NCBI RefSeq assembly: GCF_022201045.2
Contig: NC_068564.1
Coordinates: 18,381,001-18,445,000, forward strand
Reading direction: 5' to 3'
From: Citrus sinensis
Lineage: Eukaryota > Streptophyta > Magnoliopsida > Sapindales > Rutaceae
DNA length: 64,000 nt
Shown here piece after piece: positions 12,125 through 22,350 of this stretch. Each line of letters opens with the position of its first letter. Positions within the stretch are counted from its first letter, which is position 1. The notes under the pieces were generated by a model. That model was not told the DNA's origin, ran no database searches, and saw only the letters and a list, made by a program, of their open reading frames with translations. The position numbers were made by a program, and so were the translations under genes.

Positions 12125-12560
12125 CTATAACGAATATGCACTTTCATTGCATGAGAACTTTCCAGATGAGCAGTTATTACAGGTAGGTATAGTTACTCCT
12201 TGGTATGCAAATATTGTCAATTACTTGGTTACCAAGACAGTACCGGAAGAGCTAACCCATGCACAAAAGGCCAAGATCAAGAGTGATGCCAAGTACTATG
12301 TGTGGGATGAGCCACACTTGTGGAAGCATTATTCTAATCAAGTTATTAGAAGGTGCATACCTGAAATTGAATTTTCTTCTATTCTCACATTTTGTCATAC
12401 TCTGGCTTGTGGAGGACATTTAAGACTTAAGAGAACAGCCCTTAAGGTACTTGGGAGCGGTTTTTATTGGCCATCACTATTTAAATATGCATATTTGTTT
12501 TGCAAATCTTGTGATCATTGTCAAAGAATAGGTAATTTGGGACCTAGAAATCAAATATAT
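12125..12560 (+). pseudogene. Athila-like integrase N-terminal relic
   Basis: After the CTTAC duplication the Athila pol reading resumes, with LLQVGIVTPWYANIVNYLV and then the zinc-binding HHCC region. The latter has His residues in FCHTLACGGHL and the CKSCDHCQR cysteines at about 12505-12530. The text ends just after IGNLGPRNQ, before the DDE catalytic core, and unrelated sequence follows. The fragment would bind zinc and long-terminal ends in an intact integrase but lacks all catalytic residues. The truncation point near 12560 marks the junction with the next relic. Confidence 0.82.
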
Positions 12561-12599
12561 AAGGAAAAGACCAAATTGCAAAATGTTCTTGGCTCACAT

Positions 12600-13889
12600 A
12601 TCCATCCTCACGAGATCTATCACTGAAAAAAATAGAAAAATTAAAAAATGCCAAATTATCAAACCCTAGCCGCCGACCACCACTACCATTATCTCCATAA
12701 CTCAGCCACCATCGCCACCAGCTATTGCAACCATTAGACTCGCCATCCACCATTGATCAAATCTCAGCCAACCCCGCCTTCAACAACCTCCAAAGCCTCT
12801 ACGAAACACCAAAACCTTCAAGTTCTCCAACCACTTGCCATTGCCAAACCACAACTCTTTTCCATCAATTTACACCACCACCACAATCTCCACTCGGAAA
12901 CCATAAGTCCAGCCTTCCACGCCCAAAAAGTCATTGAATCTCCACCATAAAACCGTAAGCCACATCACCATAAACTACTGCCACTTAAGCTAGATTTCGT
13001 GAAAAACCATTGGGAGTCTGACTAATCGCAACTACCATTGTGCTCTTCACGATCACAAATTCCAGATCTGACTACTCCACACCAAATCACGGCCACCAGC
13101 CGCTGACAACTCCAAATCTTGAAAGTTAGGTTATCTATAATTTTTCCATTGAGTTTGAAGAAATCCCAAATTTTAATGAGAATCTTGATAAGATTTTTTA
13201 TTAGATATATAGAATGGATGATTTTCTTCAAATTGTCTCACGAAAAGCTATTATTTATCATGCATCATTTAAGTCATCAAATGATGCTTTAGATTGGTGG
13301 AGTAATTTCAAGAATCAATGATTCGACAAGGACTATATGAAATCAAAAAATGGTTTGATATGAGACAATTGATGGAAGACCATTTTGTTCATTGTGATGA
13401 TGTCGAACCATCACTTTTTACACCAATAAAAGTATAAGATAGTGAGATTATTGATCTATTTGAGATTTTTAAAGAAGAAGTACAACCTACTCTTGATTTG
13501 AGCATTGAGTTTAATAGTAGATCAAGTTTGTGTAGCAAAATGAAGTTAAAGAGACCCCATCAATGATTGACATGGTAATGCCTATCCACATCAAAGGCAA
13601 GAAGGTTATTCTTGAAGCAAATTTGGCTGCAACGATAAAATTAATTGGCAGGAACATTAAGTGAGATTTGACAAAAGTCTTGAGAGGCTTGGAAGTGATT
13701 CATTCATGCAAGGCTTTATCTTCTCAAAGAGTTACTCATAAGCGAAAGAAGAATATGAGGCATGGAGAATTTCGAGTTTCAAGTACAATTGATGAGCAAG
13801 TTCAAGCTCCAAGATGCATTGATGCTCTATTTCAAGTTTCATCTTCTAGATAAACTCGAGGATGAGTTTTCTTTTAGGAAGGGGGAGAC
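12600..13889 (+). mobile_element. decayed Ty3/gypsy relic, internal region
   Basis: A CA-rich, Pro/Ser/His/Thr-biased stretch at about 12650-12960 resembles the untranslated leader of the gypsy element at 20198-20830. From about 13213 (an ATG) broken text resembles a gag start (LDWWSNFKNQ-like at about 13290) with many stops. At about 13850-13888 the sequence has the ending usual before a 3' LTR: an acidic tail followed by the purine tract AGGAAGGGGGAGAC. Most of pol is deleted. The assignment rests on layout more than on conserved domains. Confidence 0.5.
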
Positions 13890-14345
13890 TAATCGGAAGT
13901 TATTTTAGGATTTAATTATTTTAGTTTTTTAATATTTTCTATTTTAATTAGAGTCAATTATGGTATGCATTTTAATCTTTTATTTTTATTATAATTGTGA
14001 TTTAGTTTTCCTTTTTAAGTTAATTTAGGGAAGTAGGTTTACTCTATTATAAATAAAAAGGTCTTGTTATTATTTTTATAACTTCAATTATTCAATAAAA
14101 CCCCTCTTTCAAAATTTCTTTTGAAATTATTAATCAAATTCTCTCTTGTAGAGTCGTTTGCATTAGAGTATAATCTAATCTCGTTTAACACGTTATTAAA
14201 ATCTCATTAAGTCATTTAGATTAAAACGAGATATAATCATGCTTCGGTAAGAGCGTAACTTAATCACGGTGGTTAGGTTCAATGCTAGAACAATATCTAG
14301 TGTTTATCTACCCTATCATTTTGCTTATGCTATCCCGCTCTATCA
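13890..14345 (+). repeat. probable 3' LTR of the decayed gypsy relic
   Basis: It starts directly after the purine tract and has a plant LTR layout: an AT-rich upstream part, a TATAAATAAAAAGG-like box near 14050, an AATAAAAC signal near 14095, and an end reading CCCGCTCTATCA. This resembles the TCCGCTGCATCA end of the LTRs at 20182 and 25592. No partner LTR or target duplication was found. The terminal TG of the left end is TA. Confidence 0.55.
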
Positions 14346-16311
14346 CGTAATTTATACTGATATAGGACAATTCAACAGGGAAATAGCAATTCATCTACTA
14401 TGAAAGAGTTGATAACAGGAATACATGTACGTTGTGTGTGTGTGTGTGTGTGTGTAACGGATATGAAATGCTCCGCAACACAATGCATGAAACTCTCTGG
14501 ATTTGATTTCTTTTCAAATCAAAAGCCTTCTCACTCTGGATGAGCCTGCTGTGATGATGATGACTACTTGAAATAAGCTAAAACAGAAAACACGGTTGAT
14601 AAGCAGAAAAAGCAGCCAAAACGAGACTGAGTACCCACGGACTGTAGAAATAGTTTTGCCAAAATGGGTTTGCCATTACTCTGTTCCGAGGCCTGTCACA
14701 GTACTCGTTCATATTGTGGATTATGCCTCTGTAAACGCGGTTAGCCGGGAGCAAGACAGACTTTCCATGCCTCTCGAAAAACTTGGCATCTTAATATTGT
14801 CATTGAAATCCTGAAGAACGAAGAATTGAAGATTTTCATGTGGTTTGGAGTCCAAATCCCTATGTCTACAGGTCCTTGCTCAATTATTAAGTATGGCAAA
14901 GCCCATCCAAACCCATTACCCTAGCGGTAAATGGGGAAAATAATTAGATCGAGCGCTATCTTCCCTTGTATTGTCGGCTAGAAGATGTTAGAGTGAGAGT
15001 AGCCAAAGTTTTTCTAGATTTTTTGTCACAGAATTGCAAAAATTGCTGGTTTATTTTTATCGTTTCTTTGAAATTTGAGTTCTTTATTTCTTGTATAAAC
15101 TTAGAATTATTATATTTGATCTCTATGATTAAGATTTAGGAGTTTTGAGTCCTTAGGTTAGCGTATGATTTTCATGGGTATTATATGTTGAGGATTTATT
15201 GATTAAGTGAAAGCCATGAGGATTAATTAAATGTGCAGAATTATTTTTACAATCACTCACTTTGAGAATTATTTAAAATTATGTATTTTATGCCTTGATA
15301 ATTTATTCATATCCGGTAAAAATAGACATCTTGAGGGTTGCATAGAATTTTGATCCATTAAAAGATAAATTATATTCCATTTTTAACAAATTTTTGAATT
15401 AGATACTGAATTCTAAAAAATTGGCATTTCTACCATATTGTAGGAAGGAAAAAATGTTTAGACTGACCAAACTTTCTCAGAAAAATATGAAAAATAGAGG
15501 TACTCTTTTAAATTTCTAGTTTATCATATCCAAAATTGGAGTCCTAATTCCTTATATTTTAATTATTTTAAATTGATGAGTAAAGGGTCCTCAATTATAG
15601 ATTCTATATTTTAGGATTGAATAGACTTGAATTTAATTTGAAATAGGTTTTAAATGAATTTCACTTTGAAATTTTTACTACCTATATGCTTATGTCCATT
15701 TAAGCCCTAAACATTTTCATTATCTTTTGAGTAAGTATTTTACTTAATAAAAAAAATAAGGGCTAAGTAGTAACCTTCTGCTACTGTGAAAAAAGGAATA
15801 TCAAGATGTAGATGGTTATAAGAAATGACTCTTTGTCGGGAATGGAGTCTATAATTATATATGTGCATGATGATGTTGATGTGAGTTCAAAACCGATGTT
15901 AGTTTATGATGATTAGTTTACAAGATTAAACTTACTGTTGTAGCCACCAAGCGGTAAGTAAACTATACTTAACTAAGCTTACAATGAACATATATATATT
16001 TGTGTGATTTTTAGAAAGATTATTTTGATATGTACATTACAGAAGTTTTTAACAAGTGTAATTGACAATGTGTTTGAGATGGGCTTTGGTATAAGCATGA
16101 ACATATAAATGTTTCTTATAAGTCTTCATAGGAAAAAAAATGTTTCTTAATTGTGTTTATAGTTTATGATTTATAAAGTTTGCTATTATGTTAAATTTTA
16201 TAGATTGATGAATGAAGGCCACGTGTGGAGGGCCAATGTGCTGCAAAGTACCACGCACAGTGCAAAGTGCCACATTTAGAATGTGTACCTTTGAAAATGA
16301 CAAGTGAAGTT
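14346..16311. other. intergenic DNA; (GT)n microsatellite
   Basis: A GT dinucleotide run lies at about 14433-14454. The rest is AT-rich. The 72-codon frame near 14.6-14.8 kb has no family resemblance that I recognise. I see no RNA gene or bounded element. Confidence 0.55.
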
Positions 16312-16315
16312 GTAA

Positions 16316-18655
16316 TGTAATAACCAAAATTTTTGGGAAGAAAAAAGAATTATAAGAGGAGAAGAATTCTTACATGTAGAAACTTTCTTTCCTTATTAAT
16401 AAGGATTGTTATATTCCTAATTAGAATTCATAAGATAATTTTAGAAAAAATTTATTCTTTCCAAGGTTAGTAGAGTTTCCAATGGTTTCCTATAAATTAG
16501 TACCTTTTGTTCCCTCTTGCATAATCCTAAATTCACCATGGCCTTTTTTATTAATTGCTCATCACTCTGCTCGTACCCTATGATTCAAACTATTGGTTAG
16601 GAGAGAGTCTTAACGGTTACTAAGTCTTACTCTCCCTATGCTCTACATGATTTCTTATCTTTGTGCTCTATTAGGAGCCTTATTTTTTTTTTTCATGATT
16701 TTAGAATGTTGCAGGCCTTTGTGCATGATCTATGATGTTTAAGATTTATTTAGTGCATTAGTCTATTAATGAGTCTTGTTAGTTATCCCATGACACAATA
16801 AAAACACTGAATAGTTTCTAGACAGCATGAATATCTTATAATAAAAAAAATATTTAAAAGTGATCTTGAGAAAAAATAGTAACTTTTTTATAAACTAGGC
16901 ATGTAGAGCTTATTGAATAAATTTTATTTTGTAAGCTTTGACCTTGGTTATGATTTTATATAGATTTTCCAGACATATTCTATTGCATTAGAAAACTATG
17001 ATTTTAACATAATGACAAAATTCACAAAATTATTTGGAGTACCAAATGAACTCGGAAACTTCTGAAATTTCAAACAGAGGATATTACATGTATATAATTT
17101 CTAGTTTTAATTTCCTTATTTTTTTATTAATATATAAGTTTATAAAAATCTCAAAACCTTTACTGTTTAGTTAAGGCACTATGATTAGTTTTGAACTTGT
17201 CAAGAAACAAATAATTTTGGAAATGTTTTTGGTATCGGATCGTCTTAAAAATTTGATGAGAGACACCCATGGATGTCTAGAATAGCTCTATATAATATTG
17301 TGTCATTCTGGTTGTTAGATTAAGAGTAACAATTCACATAATCAAACTTGTATGGGTATAAGTTAGAAAATTATGATGCTGGAATAAGTTGTTAATATTT
17401 ATATCTTGTATTTGTTTAAGGGGCTTGAGGTTGTTGGGCTTAGAGGTGTGTTTAGATCATTGCTTTTATTGAGGTAAGTAACTTCACTCCTAATATATTG
17501 GATAGTTATAATTATTTTGATATTATTATAAGTACATGTGTTTTATAGTTTTTTAAAATTAATTGATTTTCATAACAAAATTAGTTAATTTCAATGTTCT
17601 CATATCTGAAAATTATACTATTTTAGGGTTTTAACAAAATATTATAAATGCCTTTAAATGTGTGATTTGTTTTGTTAAATGATTATCTTACATGAAATTA
17701 TCCATAAAATGCTTGCAAGTCTAAACCATTGTTATGATCTTTATGAATCCGATATGAATGTTTTGTTCACATATTCAATTAAGATTATTTATGAAAACTT
17801 ATGCGGGGGTCACCTCTTGTGGCTGTATGGGTGCCATTTCTCAAGAGTTAAAATGCCATGAAGCAACACATACAGTACAAATTGCCACATGCAAGTTGTT
17901 ACAAATGAAAAATAAATTTAAATGTTTTGGCCCATTATCCATAATTATTCTGATTGTAATTGTGTTGTATAATGTACATGTCCTGGACTAGTATTGAGTT
18001 TCTATTTTGAATGTGCACGTGCTATTCTGACTCTAATTCTTTTTCTGGCAGGGATACTGAGAGTATAAGTGACATTATGTGACATAAGCTAACTTTTTTT
18101 TCTATGTATATATGTTATTGGATTTGTTTTCATGTTTAATTGTGGTTTTGATATTCTGAATCACTTATGAATTGCGTCCTTCTATTATAATATGTAATTT
18201 TGTAAAACTTATATTTTTAATATATGTTTTTATAAGAAAAATAAGGCTTGCAACAATTTTGGTACCTAATAACCCTAGACCGTTGGGAATAGTTTTACTT
18301 ACCAAGTTAACGACTTATCCCGCGTCATTACTTTTTTCAGATTGAGTAATTTCATGATAGATGTGTTTATCTTTGGAGCTAGAGATTTATGTACTTTTGC
18401 TAGTTAAATATGAAAAGGGTAGATTTCTATTTCCTTTAAGTTTGCTTGTCTTATGAACTTGCATTTGAAGAGTTTTGAGATTTTTGTTATATTTATGTCT
18501 CTGGCAGAAAATGTCTAGTACTAGACTTGTGGATTTGTCAACTTGATTAATAAAATTTGAGAAATTTCAGTTCGAGATTTCTGTGTAAAGATTTCAAATT
18601 TATGATTAACCTCTTTTTCTATGTCCTCCATAAGTGTTAGATTTTGGGTGTTACA
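16316..18655. mobile_element. large solo LTR, Tekay/Del-like Ty3/gypsy
   Basis: It starts TGTAATAACCAAAATTTTTG and ends TTTTGGGTGTTACA. The inverted TGTAA/TTACA ends are the usual ends of long Tekay/Del LTRs. The internal landmarks GGTAAGTAACTTCACTCC near 17473 and TTTACTTACCAAGTTAACGA near 18294, followed by a pyrimidine run and CAG, are also typical of these LTRs. A 4-bp GTAA flanks both sides (16312-16315, 18656-18659); a fifth base does not match. No coding domain is present. The length of 2.34 kb is large but within the range of this lineage. Confidence 0.68.
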
Positions 18656-18659
18656 GTAA

Positions 18660-19789
18660 TGAGCTTGTTACTTGCATAGTAGGCACTTATATGTTACATG
18701 AAGCCTTTTGATATATGTTGCATTTCATTCGAGATTGATATATGTAATATGTACAATAGGTCGCCAATAGATGACTTAGGCTCATTATATGATGTGATAT
18801 GTGAATTCTTACTAAGTGATGATAAAGAATGTTTATTCCTATAATAAGAATGTGTGTATTTGTAGGTGATTTGCGAACTGTGAAACTTTGAATTTAAAGA
18901 AGCTTGTACTCATGTCTATTTCTTTATATCAAGAGTTAATTTGCTTATTGAGTTTTATACTCAATACAGCTTACTGTGATTTCTAAAAAATCAATAGATC
19001 TAACTCAAAATGGATTCTGGCAAAGCTACTTTATCACTTGATTCCTTTAATCTTAGAAGGACTACCGACATGTAAATTTAGGACATGAAACTTTTGTGAT
19101 TTATTAAGCTTAATATGTCTTTTGCTTTTGGGAGTTATTTTGTTGAACTCTAAGCTTTAAGCTTAACAACTTTATAATTGTTTAACTTCTCTCATTATTA
19201 GTATATTTGCCACATTTTTGAGATATTCATAGGTAAAAATGTGATCCTTGGACCCTTTGGGATTTGTGGCATGACACATAAACCTCACCAGGTGAACATT
19301 TCACGTGCACTGCACATTTTTGCTTCCTCTTCTGAATTAGACTTCCAAGTCAACAGTATGTTGTCTGTCCAAAGAATCTCTCTACTAAAAACGCACAATT
19401 CCTTCCCTGAAAAAGATCAGAGACAATATCTCCAAATCTAAGAATGATCGAAAGTTTGTAGCTACTAATATAGAATCTCTTTACTACTCCAACGGCCTTC
19501 ACTCTCGTAAAGATTAGATTAACAAATCACCAAATAAACAAAACCACCTAAGACATATAAAGTCTAAATACATACAACAACCTATTCTCACATTAAAGTC
19601 TAACAAATAGAGTAGTAAAGGGAAGATAAGAAGCCAAGCAGCATCCCCTAAAAAGTTAACAAAGATGGGTATAATACTGTTTCTTTTGCATTCTCGCTTC
19701 TGCCAAAATATGTGAATGACTGTCCTTTATATATTGCTAGATGAATTCCGTGTACTGAAGAGTCTGATCTTGCTAAATCTTCATCCTTT
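18660..19789. other. AT-rich intergenic DNA without a gene
   Basis: I see only short chance frames. This and the DNA after 25597 form the pre-insertion site of the gypsy element that duplicated GATAG. Confidence 0.55.
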
Positions 19790-19945
19790 GATAGTGATGA
19801 AGAGTAGGAATCCATATTATACTAGGATTAGTTTCCTTATTAACTAAAGTTTAAGACTTTTAAATTCCTTTCTAATTTAGAATTTTGTTTCCCTTTCAAT
19901 TTAGGATTTTGTTTTTACTTCATGAATTAGGATAATTACTACTAC

Positions 19946-19954
19946 TATAAATAG
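19946..19954 (+). promoter_or_regulatory. TATA box of the gypsy LTR promoter
   Basis: TATAAATAG stands in the middle of the LTR, with transcription expected about 30 nt downstream. The copy in the 3' LTR is at 25356-25364. Confidence 0.75.
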
Positions 19955-20042
19955 CTCCCTCTTGTAGCCTTTAAAGGTAGAATTTTGAGTTTAATAATAT
20001 TTCAATTTTCAAATCTCTTTGTGAGTATTTGAATAATTAATT

Positions 20043-20152
20043 CTCGGTATTCTGTGGAATCAACGAGTCTTAACCCTAAATTCACGGTATTCTTTTGAAT
20101 CAACGTGAATTTAGTTGTTCTTTTGTTCCGGTATTCTCTAGAATCAACGGAA
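20043..20152 (+). promoter_or_regulatory. three consecutive hairpin modules in the LTR leader
   Basis: Each module has the core GTATTC, a 4-nt loop, then GAATCAA, with ATTC/GAAT pairing. The outer stems differ but each pairs with itself: CTCG with CGAG (20043-20067), an 11-bp perfect stem CTAAATTCACG with CGTGAATTTAG (20076-20114), and TTCCG with CGGAA (20126-20152). The one LTR difference, A to G in the second stem, changes an A-U to a G-U pair and so keeps pairing. The modules lie downstream of the TATA box and upstream of the primer-binding site, so they should be in the RNA leader. Confidence 0.7.
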
Positions 20153-20185
20153 TATTTTAAACATTAAACTTCCGCTGCATCAGTT

Positions 20186-20197
20186 TGGTATCAGAGC
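20186..20197 (+). promoter_or_regulatory. primer-binding site (initiator Met-tRNA)
   Basis: TGGTATCAGAGC, complementary to the 3' end of plant initiator tRNA-Met, stands 3 nt after the 5' LTR. Minus-strand DNA synthesis would start here. Confidence 0.9.
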
Positions 20198-20853
20198 TAA
20201 AACCTGGTCTCACCAATCTAACTTCATCTACCACCAAGCCTTTCCTTTTTTCCTTTTTTGTTTTCTTCCGTTTAGCTTCATTATTTTAAAAAAAAAAAAA
20301 ACCAAAACAGAACAGAAACAAAAGCTTCAGCCCGCGGCCACCGTCCAAGGCTGCTGGCTCTCGTTTTCCATCACCGATCCGGACACAACCACCACTAAAC
20401 GGATCATAAATTGCCGGCCATCAAACCCCAAGCATCTTCCACCGTCGGTTAGCCACAGATCGCCGGAAGCAAAGCCAAAACAGCCGCGATCGCCGCCACC
20501 TCCGTTCATCACTTTCCGGCGCGATTTAGCCAGAAGCACCACCATCAGTCCATTCCTCTCCATCAACTGAACCTTTCCCACCATTCCTCACCGGCGATCG
20601 ACGCTCAAACCACCGGAAACCGAAGCCCTCCAAAACCGCCAGCTTTATCTACAATTTCCGGCCAAAGCACCACTTTTTCGGACAAACCACCACCACCATC
20701 ATACTTACCAACCCAAAATCTTTCAGATCCACCCATCCTTACTCGATTTCCGACCATCGTCATCGGAAATCTAAAACTTTTGCTTAATTACAGTTTCGGC
20801 CTAAACTTTTTATTTACTTTCAGTTTAGCCCCACTACCTTTTTAAACCCGAAA
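20198..20853 (+). other. untranslated leader of the gypsy element
   Basis: C/A-rich sequence, full of CCACCACC and CCGG words, lies between the primer-binding site and the gag start. The 85-codon minus-strand frame inside it is a composition artefact. The leader resembles the relic at about 12650-12960 in style. Confidence 0.7.
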
Positions 20854-22350
20854 TTGAAAAAAATGCCTCCAAGAAAAGCTCGTGATGCTCATACTGCAAC
20901 TTACAGTCAAGAAGATGTTTCTAAAGATGAAGCCTTGGCTAGTATGACAGCCAGAATTGATATGTTAGCTGCACAAATGGCACGAATGGCAGAGTTACTT
21001 GACGAACGCCATCGTACTCCAGAATGTGAAGACAAATCAAGTGGAAGCTTTGCTAACCCATTCTCTGGGCGTCGACCTAGAACTGAGTCTACTGATGACA
21101 GAAGATGGAAATCTGGGTTGAGAATTGACATTCCCGAATTTCAAGGAAGTGGTCGACCTGAAGAATTATTGGATTGGATTAATGCTATTGAGGAAGTTTT
21201 CGAATACAAAGAAGTTCCTGAAAATAAACTAGTTTCGCTTGCTGCAACTCGATTTCGTGGAAGAGCAGCAGCTTGGTGGCAACAAACTAAGCTCACAAGG
21301 ATTAGGCAAGGCAAAAAGAAGATTGATTCTTGGGAAAAGTTCAAGAAGCACTTGCGTGGAGCATTCTTGCCTCATAATTACGCCAAACTATTATACCAAC
21401 AGCTACAAAATTTAAGGCAAGGTAATCGATCAGTGGATGATTACACTACAGAATTTCATTGGTTGGTGGCACGCAATAACTTGACAGAGACAGAAGAACA
21501 ACAGGTTTCCCGCTACATTGGAGGCCTACGATCTCAATTTCAAGACCAATTAAATTTACTTGACCCATACTCTGTTTCAGAGGCACACCAACAAGCCTTG
21601 CAGTTGGAGAAGCAATTTAGTCGACGTACTAATGACTCAAGCTTTCGGGGTGCTCGAAGTGTTGTTCGTGATCATTCAAACCCAACTTCCCAATTTCGTA
21701 ATTTCACTCCTCAAAATCCTTCAAATAAAACTAATAAGCTTAGTGAAATCGGTCAAAGCAGCAAAACCCAATCCTCGGGTTCGGGATTACGCTGTTTTAA
21801 TTGCGGAGAAAATGGACACCGAATGACAGAATGTAAAAAGGGAGGAAAATATGGTAAAGGCTTATTCGTAGGCACAGAGGAAAGCGAAGACTATCAGGAG
21901 GAAGAAACTGAAGAATTCGCTGTAGAGCCAACTTTTGATAGTAGTGATAGCGCTCAATCTGTTGAAGAACATGGTGATAGCGGACCAATGTTGATTGTGA
22001 ACCGCGCATTCTTCACTCCTAAAGGTCAAGACAAAGACAAGTGGCTACGACAAAATATCTTTCAGACTACTTGCACAATTGGGGGTAAAGTATGTCGTAT
22101 GGTCATAGACTCCGGCAGTTGCGAGAATGTCATTTCGGAAGAAGCCATAACAAAGCTAAATTTAAAGACAGAACCTCATCAAACTCCATACAAGCTCACA
22201 TGGCTGAAGAAGGGAAATCAAGTGACAGTATCGAAACGTTGCTTAGTTTCCTTATCCATTGGTTCAATTTATAAAGACAAAATTTGGTGTGATGTTGTGG
22301 CTATGGATGCTTGTCATCTATTACTGGGTAGACCTTGGCAATATGATTGA
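20854..22350 (+). CDS. Gag-protease region of the gypsy polyprotein
   Basis: The frame has 498 codons. The first ATG is 20854-20856; MPPRK begins three codons on and could be the true start. A coiled-coil-like N-terminus is followed by the retrotransposon gag core (about residues 90-255, with LDWINAIEEVFEY and the WW of RGRAAAWWQQT). A CCHC zinc knuckle has C314, C317, H322 and C327. The aspartic protease active site is D419-S420-G421 (MVIDSGSCENVIS) and ends in LLGRPWQYD. The product would build the particle and cleave the polyprotein. The TGA at 22348-22350 cuts it from pol in the same frame, where relatives have a sense codon, probably Arg CGA, so it looks like a mutation and not a designed terminator. 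Readthrough cannot be excluded. Confidence 0.9.
   Translation: MKKMPPRKARDAHTATYSQEDVSKDEALASMTARIDMLAAQMARMAELLDERHRTPECEDKSSGSFANPFSGRRPRTESTDDRRWKSGLRIDIPEFQGSGRPEELLDWINAIEEVFEYKEVPENKLVSLAATRFRGRAAAWWQQTKLTRIRQGKKKIDSWEKFKKHLRGAFLPHNYAKLLYQQLQNLRQGNRSVDDYTTEFHWLVARNNLTETEEQQVSRYIGGLRSQFQDQLNLLDPYSVSEAHQQALQLEKQFSRRTNDSSFRGARSVVRDHSNPTSQFRNFTPQNPSNKTNKLSEIGQSSKTQSSGSGLRCFNCGENGHRMTECKKGGKYGKGLFVGTEESEDYQEEETEEFAVEPTFDSSDSAQSVEEHGDSGPMLIVNRAFFTPKGQDKDKWLRQNIFQTTCTIGGKVCRMVIDSGSCENVISEEAITKLNLKTEPHQTPYKLTWLKKGNQVTVSKRCLVSLSIGSIYKDKIWCDVVAMDACHLLLGRPWQYD

Larger units (their letters stand above)
7225..12560 (+). mobile_element. truncated Athila-like Ty3/gypsy relic (gag-pol, no LTRs)
   Basis: The order is gag, aspartic protease, reverse transcriptase, RNase H, then integrase N-terminus, as in Ty3/gypsy elements. 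The motif wording, especially the gag text around 7250-7500 and the RT text FGLCNAPATFQRRMMSIFSD, is of the Athila type. Neither LTR is present: homology begins abruptly in gag near 7225 and stops in the integrase zinc-binding region near 12560, so both ends were lost. The reading frame is broken at many places. A solo LTR with its own CTTAC duplication interrupts it at 10789-12119. It is a dead relic. Confidence 0.85.
19795..20182 (+). repeat. 5' LTR of the gypsy element
   Basis: It starts TGATGAAGAG and ends GCTGCATCA. The TATA box TATAAATAG is at 19946-19954. Downstream of it, in the transcribed part, lie three hairpin-forming repeats at 20043-20067, 20076-20114 and 20126-20152. Confidence 0.95.

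Noticed and set aside
12725..12950. Two overlapping Pro/Ser/His/Thr-rich ORFs
   Set aside because: They come from CA-rich leader sequence of a decayed gypsy relic. Two frames are open together.
17679..17991. 60- and 77-codon ORFs
   Set aside because: They lie inside the large Tekay-like solo LTR and have no conserved text.
20327..20584. Minus-strand 85-codon Gly-rich ORF in the gypsy leader
   Set aside because: Shadow of the CCACC-rich untranslated leader between primer site and gag.
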